NCBI GenBank assembly: GCA_046538735.1
Contig: JBKHII010000008.1
Coordinates: forward strand, 8,285-72,284
From: SLST01 sp046538735
GTDB lineage: Bacteria > Spirochaetota > Spirochaetia > DSM-27196 > SLST01
Length of the DNA stretch: 64,000 nucleotides
Direction of reading: 5' to 3'
Both the position numbers and the translations under genes were made by a program. The first letter of the stretch is position 1, and every line of letters starts with the position of its first letter. Below the pieces are notes generated by a model that was not told where the DNA came from, did not search any database, and was given only the letters and a program-made list of their open reading frames with translations. This document shows, piece by piece, positions 59,143 through 64,000 of this stretch.

Positions 59143-61065
59143 TCAGCGGACCTCGAAGTGGCTCCAGGAGAACTCCCCGACGAGTCGGATGTAGTAGACT
59201 CCCTCGCTGTTCGTGGGCAGGCTGTTGCCGGAAGCCCATGAATTGGTGAAGTCCTCACCGTTGATCGTGACTTCAGCCATGTTCCACGAGTTGACGTAGT
59301 TCGGCACCGAGCTCAGCACGAGGCAGGCGGACACGCTGCCGTCGCTCGTGTACGGCGAGCTGATACTCTGCGGATTGTCGCAGGGAGTCGGATCGGGATC
59401 GGGGTCGGGATCGGGGTCGGGGTCCGGCTCGGGATCCGGATCGGGATCCGGCTCCGGGTCGGGGTCCGGTGAGGTTCCCTGCGTGAACTGGAACCAGTTC
59501 ACGTTGAGCAGGTAGCCGCTGCCGCCCGTGAAGCGCAGGTAGACGTCCTGCACTCCGGTTGCATTGGACATCGTGGCGGTCTCCGTCACCCAGTTCTGCC
59601 ACCCGCCGGTGCCGCTCACGCCGACGGTCCCGAGTAGCGTTCCCGAGGTGCCGTTCAGCCGTACCTCGATCGTGCCGCCGCTCGTGTCGCTGGCAACGCG
59701 GGCCTCGATGCCCGTCACGCCACCTGATCCGAAGTCCACGTCGTCGAAGCGAATCCAGTCGCCGTTCTCGATCCAACCGACGTTCTCACCGCCCTCGCTG
59801 CTGCTTTCGGTCTGGATACCGTTCTGCGCGGTGTAGTCCTCCGCTTCGATGCGCGAGAAGGCGTCGAAGCCGGGCGTGGGATCGGGATCCGGCTCCGGGT
59901 CGGGGTCGGGCTCGGGGTCGGGATCCGGGGTCGTGCCGCCAACGTAGTTCTCGAGCCACTGGAGTGCCTGCCGCTCGTAGCCGCCGTCTTCGCGCAGGCC
60001 GGTGTAGTCGGCCCAGTTCCTGCCCCAGCGGTAGCCCCAGTAGGTTACGCCCGCAACGGCGGGATGGTTCCAGAAGATCTCGAAGACGCGCTGCAGCTCG
60101 TCGCGCTGCGCCGTTTCGTCCTGGATGTTGATGTCGAGCTCGGCGATGTGAATCGGGAGTCCGAGCGCCGCGAGTTGATCGAGAACCGATTCGATTCTGC
60201 CCGGAACCTCTCCGCCGTTCTCCGAAACGTTGAAAAAGTGACTCTGAACGCCGATTCCGTCGATGATCCGTTGCCCGTTGTACGGATGGTCGAGCAGCGT
60301 CTCGATGATCTGGACGTAGGCGTCCGTGCGCTGACCGTTGATGATCTGGTACTCGTTGATCAGGAGATCCGTGGAAGCCGGGAAGATCTCCCGAGCCTTC
60401 TGGAAGGCCCACACGATCCACTCGTACTCCGGGGGACCGGAATAGCCGGGCACCAGGCCAGAGAAGGCGTTCGCGTACGAGAGCGGCTCGTTGAGCGGCT
60501 CGTTCACGACGTCGATATACTCCATGTTCGGGAAGTTCGAATTCACCCACTCGAACCACTCCTCCACGACCTGCGGCATCTCGGACTGCGGGACGTCCGC
60601 ACGCCACGTGTCCTCGTCCTGATCGGGTCGGCCCCAGATCAAGGTGTGGAACTTGAGCGGGATACCGTTGTCCTTCGCGTAGTCGTAGATGTCGCGCGCG
60701 TTCTGGACCGTGTCGCTGTTGAACGAGTCGCGTCCGTTCTGGAGATAGCCCCACTTGTGGTCGTTCTCCGCCGTGACCTGATTCCAGTAGTCGGTGAAGT
60801 TGTGGTTGCCGTCGCGATCCGGAATGTAGAGGCTGTAGTCGCTGTTGTTCTGGTTCGTCGGTCCCAGCGTGCTGCCGAGATACCTGCTCTCGCCGTCGGC
60901 GATCGCTCGCAATGAGTCCGACGGTGCCGCTTCGGTAGAAGCGCTCGTGGGGTCGACCCCCACGCTACAGCCGCCGATGAGCAGGGCCGCAGCCAGAACG
61001 AGTGCGGAGATGCCCAACAGCCGTGCGCCGGGTACCCGATCGTTCCCTTTTCTTCTTGTCCTCAC
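59143..61065 (-). CDS. Multidomain GH10 endo-xylanase lipoprotein with CBM6-like module
   Basis: A 640-residue secreted xylanase. Lipoprotein signal ends in LLIGGC (Cys33). The GH10 barrel (about 60-378) has acid/base Glu189 (DVVNEP) and nucleophile Glu309 (HIAELDI). A (PD/PE)n linker (379-399) leads to a CBM6/36-like binding module (402-528; IEAEDYT, GENVGWIENGDWI, YLLNVNWFQF), a second, longer Pro-Asp linker (532-561) and a C-terminal domain of 79 residues with two Cys (SSPYTSDGSVSACLVL, FSWSHFEVR) of unknown type, probably another xylan- or cellulose-binding unit. GTG 61065 has GGGAGGAATCCT upstream. Confidence 0.9.
   Translation of the reverse strand: MRTRRKGNDRVPGARLLGISALVLAAALLIGGCSVGVDPTSASTEAAPSDSLRAIADGESRYLGSTLGPTNQNNSDYSLYIPDRDGNHNFTDYWNQVTAENDHKWGYLQNGRDSFNSDTVQNARDIYDYAKDNGIPLKFHTLIWGRPDQDEDTWRADVPQSEMPQVVEEWFEWVNSNFPNMEYIDVVNEPLNEPLSYANAFSGLVPGYSGPPEYEWIVWAFQKAREIFPASTDLLINEYQIINGQRTDAYVQIIETLLDHPYNGQRIIDGIGVQSHFFNVSENGGEVPGRIESVLDQLAALGLPIHIAELDINIQDETAQRDELQRVFEIFWNHPAVAGVTYWGYRWGRNWADYTGLREDGGYERQALQWLENYVGGTTPDPDPEPDPDPEPDPDPTPGFDAFSRIEAEDYTAQNGIQTESSSEGGENVGWIENGDWIRFDDVDFGSGGVTGIEARVASDTSGGTIEVRLNGTSGTLLGTVGVSGTGGWQNWVTETATMSNATGVQDVYLRFTGGSGYLLNVNWFQFTQGTSPDPDPEPDPDPDPEPDPDPDPDPDPDPTPCDNPQSISSPYTSDGSVSACLVLSSVPNYVNSWNMAEVTINGEDFTNSWASGNSLPTNSEGVYYIRLVGEFSWSHFEVR
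59389..59475. repeat. Degenerate GGATCG/GGGTCG hexamer repeats (linker)
   Basis: Imperfect tandem hexanucleotides encode the second Pro-Asp/Glu linker of the xylanase. A shorter set at 59876-59930 encodes the first linker. Slippage could change linker length. Confidence 0.8.
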
Positions 61066-61337
61066 AGGATTCCTCCCTTTTCTTGCTCGATGCACCGGAG
61101 AGGAATGATGCGGAGTGCTCGGTTGCTGCGTGGCTTCCCGTCCGGCGCCCTTCTTTCATGGTAGGACGGTCCTGGCGAGGACGGTATCGGGCAATCTCCC
61201 TAGAGATCGGACTCTTTTGGTCAGGAACGGGGGGAGGGGCCCGGGAGCCGATAGGGCACTCGGCCTCGGTCCAGATGACGACTGCTATGGCGCGGCGCGC
61301 CGGTCCGCGTCGATGAGTAACCGGCACCCACCGCGCA
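61066..61337. other. Intergenic region upstream of xylanase
   Basis: No gene is evident in these 272 bp. ATCTC-CCTA-GAGAT (61194-61207) is a small inverted repeat that could be an operator. A promoter for the xylanase must lie here but I cannot name convincing boxes. Confidence 0.4.
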
Positions 61338-63185
61338 CTACCGCAGATTGTCGTCCATGTAGAGCGTCAGCTCTACGAGCCGTTCGAGGAGCTCCTCGCG
61401 CGAGCCGCCGGGAAAGTTGGCGAGGACGATCTCCTTCGCGTAGAGGCGGGCGACGTAGCGGAGCTTCGTGCGCGGCTGACGCGAGGCGTGGACGAAGTCG
61501 GGGTGGCCGCTGTTGATCGTGATGAGCGAGTCAGCCTCGCTGTAGCGCGAGCGCCAGAGCGAGCCGGGCAGATAGGAGAAGGTGTAGCCGGGAAGGCCCT
61601 TGCCCGATGCGCGCTCGCCGGCGTGCGACCGGAGGAGCTCCGCGGTGACGGTGATCATCGCTTCCGACTCCGCCTCAAGCTCCTCGCCGCCTGCCATCTG
61701 CACCGCACGAACGGCGATCGTCGCGAGCTCCGGCTCTGCGGGAGCGCGGTAGGTCGCGAACTCGCCGTTGCCGACGAGCTCGCCGGCGCCGGCGTACAGC
61801 AGCCACTCGATCTCGAGGCCCGCAGCGTCGATCGTGCGCCGCGACTTGTCGCGGGCAACCGCGGCGAAGGTGTGCTCGGCGCCAACGGCGATCGTCGCTT
61901 TCGCGGGGCGGATGTCGACGCGGTAGAGCGGACCGGGCATCTCGAAGAATGCAGGCTCGCGCTCGGCGACGATGCCCGGCTCGTCGGGAACCACCTCGCC
62001 GAGCGTGCCCTCGGGAACATCGGCGCCGGCCGTCGCGCCGGGAGCAGTTACCGGCCCGCCCGACGAGGGATCCGTTCCTCTATCAGTCCCTCCGCCGGGC
62101 GTCCGGCCGGCGCCGCGAGAGCGAGCCTGCGAGGCGAGCCAGCCGTACTGATCGTCGGGGAGCATGGTGAACGCCTCGCGGAGCGCGCGCGTGATCCGCC
62201 GCAGCATCGACCGGCTCGCCTCGTCCTCCTCGGCGCGCTGCTGCTCGGCGATCCGTTCGTTGAGCGCGGGCTCGAGGGTGCGAAGCACGCGGGTGAGCTC
62301 GTGCGCGCGGTCGTCGAAGACGATGCCGCTTCGAGTGCCCGGGGTGAGGTTCAGGAAATCGGCGTCTACGATGCCTTCGAGGTAGCCGTTCGACCAGGGC
62401 GCATGCGCGAGCTCGTCGATCGCGGCGATGTCCTCGATGACGCGCGTGCCGTTCTTGTAGAGGCCGACGCGCTCGCCGGTCTGCGGGGTGCAGAGGTAAA
62501 GCTCGGTGTAGACCTCGCCGAAGGGTGTGCGCAGCGCGGGCAGGCCGTGGATGAGGACGCCGTGGAACTTGCGCGGAACGACGGTGAGCTGCTTGCGCGC
62601 CGAGCGGTCGACGATCGTGATCTCGATACCGGTCCTCGTTATCCGGTCGCGGAGCTCGCTCGCGAGGTAGCTCTGGATCTTCTCGCCGCTGAGCACGCGG
62701 ACGCCGGATAGAATGGGCTTGATCTCGAGCGTCGTTCCCGGCTGATCGAAGAGCTCTCGGCTTTCGCGGATCGAGTAGGCGGGGCTGTCCTTCACGAGGT
62801 GCATCTTGCGGACGACGCCGTCGGCGTCCCGGGAGGTCATCGTGAGCTCCTCGCCCACCGTCCAGAAGCTCAGGAGCCCGATGCCGAACTCGCCCTGGAT
62901 CCCCTGCTCGCCCTCCTGCTTGAGCTTGCGCTTGATCGAGTCGCCGATGTGCGTCGCGACGTACGCGAAGTCGCGTACGCCCTCCCCGTCATCGGTGATT
63001 CTGATGAAATGCTCGCCGCGGCTCTTGCCGCGCACGATCGTGACGGAGGTCGCGTGGGCGTCGATCGAGTTCTCAACGAACTCGGCGATCGCCTTCAGCG
63101 GGTTCGACTGCGAGAGCGCGATGATCCGGATCGCGTTCCACTGGTTGCCGATCCGGAGTCTGCCCTCGCCCTTCGTACGGGCCAT
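61338..63185 (-). CDS. GHKL (MORC/Hsp90-like) ATPase with Ig-like domain
   Basis: A 615-residue protein. Residues 20-180 form a GHKL ATPase: N-box FVENSIDAHA, G1 TDDGEGV, G2 QGEFGIGLLSF; the helper domain up to about 330 matches the Hsp90/MutL/MORC S5 fold. After a disordered Gly/Thr/Pro-rich linker (about 375-415), residues 430-520 look like a bacterial Ig-like fold (ATIAVGAEHTFAAVARD), followed by a helical C-terminal domain with SEADSLITINSGHPDF. There are no kinase or sensor parts. Aravind and colleagues linked MORC-like ATPases to restriction systems; no such genes are seen here. Starts at ATG 63185. Confidence 0.75.
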   Translation of the reverse strand: MARTKGEGRLRIGNQWNAIRIIALSQSNPLKAIAEFVENSIDAHATSVTIVRGKSRGEHFIRITDDGEGVRDFAYVATHIGDSIKRKLKQEGEQGIQGEFGIGLLSFWTVGEELTMTSRDADGVVRKMHLVKDSPAYSIRESRELFDQPGTTLEIKPILSGVRVLSGEKIQSYLASELRDRITRTGIEITIVDRSARKQLTVVPRKFHGVLIHGLPALRTPFGEVYTELYLCTPQTGERVGLYKNGTRVIEDIAAIDELAHAPWSNGYLEGIVDADFLNLTPGTRSGIVFDDRAHELTRVLRTLEPALNERIAEQQRAEEDEASRSMLRRITRALREAFTMLPDDQYGWLASQARSRGAGRTPGGGTDRGTDPSSGGPVTAPGATAGADVPEGTLGEVVPDEPGIVAEREPAFFEMPGPLYRVDIRPAKATIAVGAEHTFAAVARDKSRRTIDAAGLEIEWLLYAGAGELVGNGEFATYRAPAEPELATIAVRAVQMAGGEELEAESEAMITVTAELLRSHAGERASGKGLPGYTFSYLPGSLWRSRYSEADSLITINSGHPDFVHASRQPRTKLRYVARLYAKEIVLANFPGGSREELLERLVELTLYMDDNLR

Positions 63186-63356
63186 GGAAGGAGTATGGGG
63201 ACGGCGGAAGGAGTGGTCAAGGCGGCGGTTCGCAGGGCGGTCGCCGCGATGGTCACTGTCGCCGCGACGACGATCGTGCCCAGGAGCACCACGGCGCGCC
63301 ACGCCCATCCAGAACGCCTGTAGCAACGTCGCGGTACCCAAGCTCTTCGACATCGC

Positions 63357-63649
63357 CCAGACCTGGTTCGACCGCTGCGCACGGAACTCCCGGTCAACGG
63401 CATTCGGCGCCGTCTCGTGCTTGTGCCATGCATAGTATCCGGCGCTGCGCGAAGTCACCTGCGCTGATTCTGCCATTCTCGCAGTATTCCTCGTTCCTCG
63501 CGTAGCTCAACGTTCTCCCGGCGTAGCTCCGCAACCACCTTGTCGCCTTCATTGCCGTTGCCGGGGAATGCCCGCAGCGCTTCTCCCTGAAGCCGGCGTC
63601 TCCAGCGATAGACAAACCCGTTTCCGATTCCCAGCTCCGGCTCGATTTG
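63357..63649 (-). mobile_element. IS3-family insertion sequence remnant
   Basis: On the minus strand, 63455-63649 encodes the end of an IS3-type OrfA (IEPELGIGNGFVYRWRRRL ... ELRRENVELREERGILREW) and 63357-63476, in another frame, a piece of OrfB (SRSAGYYAWHKHETAPNAVDREFRAQRSNQVW, split here). The N-terminus of OrfA is frameshifted, most of OrfB including its DDE core is missing, and no terminal repeats were found, so the element is dead. The join after NQVW continues into unrelated sequence. Confidence 0.75.
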
Positions 63650-63947
63650 ACTGCTCGGGTTGCCGCAGGAGCTGGTCGAGCTGCAGCTCATGGGTCTCGA
63701 GTTTGCCCTCGCCCGGCTCGCGCTCGCAGCCGCCGTGGTCATGGGGCCTAGTGCCGAGAAGACCATGAGTATCGCCCCGGAGCAGGGTCGACAGGAGGAC
63801 TGAACCACGACTCCGCCCGGGAGTCGGCCGGTTCGTCCAGTCGTTATCCGGGCCCATTCGAGGAATCGAGGAGATGGTGGCTCACGCCATCCGCCACTTG
63901 CGCCCGGCACCTCCCCCCGGGTAGCATAGCCCCGCACCGGAGGGGCT
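63650..63947. other. Non-coding region beside the IS remnant
   Basis: Contains a frame-shifted OrfA N-terminal trace up to about 63740 on the minus strand. The hairpin AGCCCC (63928-63933) / GGGGCT (63942-63947) overlaps the ribosome site of the next gene and could limit its translation. Nothing else recognised. Confidence 0.4.
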
Positions 63948-64000
63948 GTGGCACGCATTGAGTTCGGGCATACCTGGTGGGGTCGACGCTGGCTCGACGC
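63948..64000 (+). CDS. SWIM zinc-finger protein, N-terminus only (cut by window edge)
   Basis: From GTG 63948, preceded by GGAGGGGCT, the frame reads ARIEFGHTWWGRRWLDA to the window end. FG.TWWG..W..A is the conserved start of SWIM zinc-finger proteins, which often sit beside an SNF2-type helicase gene. Only 17 full codons are visible, so the call rests on this motif. Confidence 0.55.
   Translation, partial: MARIEFGHTWWGRRWLD

Noticed and set aside
59389..59475. CRISPR-like or satellite array
   Set aside because: The hexamer repeats are in frame and encode the Pro-Asp linker of the xylanase; there are no spacers.
1..64000. tRNA, rRNA, CRISPR arrays, prophage or integrase genes
   Set aside because: No T-loop/acceptor patterns, rRNA segments, repeat-spacer arrays or recombinase motifs were recognised by eye; a covariance-model scan would be needed to exclude small RNAs.

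Overview
The window (about 63% GC) looks like chromosome from a saccharolytic Gram-negative bacterium. An outer-membrane usher with its periplasmic chaperone, several lipoprotein or Sec signal peptides, a CheX-containing signalling operon, LplB/LplC-type sugar permeases and a large cyclic-nucleotide-binding-domain protein would fit a free-living spirochaete (Spirochaetota). That placement is inference; no rRNA or marker gene is present. Genes for 2-oxoglutarate dehydrogenase, citrate synthase, fumarase and malate dehydrogenase indicate an oxidative TCA cycle. Xylan enzymes (two GH10 xylanases, one GH43 beta-xylosidase), a ROK-regulated sugar ABC importer and a sulfatase indicate life on plant or algal polysaccharide.

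Layout, left to right. 0.2-4.7 kb: a LacI-type regulator overlapping a bacterial N-terminal glutamine amidase, then a convergent three-gene ABC-2 exporter operon preceded by what looks like a leader-peptide transcription attenuator. 4.7-8.8 kb: quinone oxidoreductase, parvulin, M42 peptidase and two overlapping SDR genes. 8.8-9.6 kb: a graveyard of collapsed transporter genes. 9.6-16.2 kb: ZIP metal transporter divergent from a TetR regulator, a collapsed flavoprotein remnant, a DUF4097-like protein, a GNAT-like protein, an SDR and an M3 oligopeptidase. 16.2-19 kb: a second ABC-2 exporter operon. 19-24.3 kb: rubredoxin, fumarase, two tandem malate/lactate dehydrogenase paralogues and a co-oriented GH43 xylosidase. 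24.4-27 kb: the cyclic-nucleotide-binding-domain protein. 27-34.7 kb: ROK regulator, two sugar permeases and a solute-binding protein in one operon, then an uncharacterised hydrolase-like protein and a GH10 lipoprotein xylanase. 34.8-39.5 kb: a four-gene chaperone-usher pilus cluster. 39.5-49.9 kb: a TCA operon (sucA-sucB-lpd-gltA) continuing into an S9 peptidase, a Gfo/Idh oxidoreductase and a gene that runs into the pilus cluster without a visible end. 50-53.8 kb: rhodanese, DMT transporter and a sensor kinase-CheX-CheY operon. 53.9-61.1 kb: mannitol-1-phosphate dehydrogenase with a PfkB kinase, sulfatase, Gfo/Idh oxidoreductase and a multidomain GH10 xylanase. 61.3-64 kb: a MORC/Hsp90-like ATPase, an IS3-family remnant and the first codons of a SWIM zinc-finger protein.

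The xylan parts form a coherent pathway: lipoprotein GH10 xylanases cut xylan, the ROK-controlled ABC importer takes up oligomers, and the GH43 enzyme releases xylose. The clearest candidates for undescribed biology are the attenuator ahead of the exporter (4.5-4.7 kb), the chaperone-usher cluster, the bacterial glutamine N-degron-type amidase, and a recurring promoter layout in which the -10 box ends 5-9 nt before the ATG, suggesting that many transcripts are leaderless. Collapsed genes at 8.8-9.6, 11.1-11.3 and 63.3-63.7 kb suggest internal deletion as a common mode of gene decay here. No tRNA, rRNA or CRISPR array was seen.
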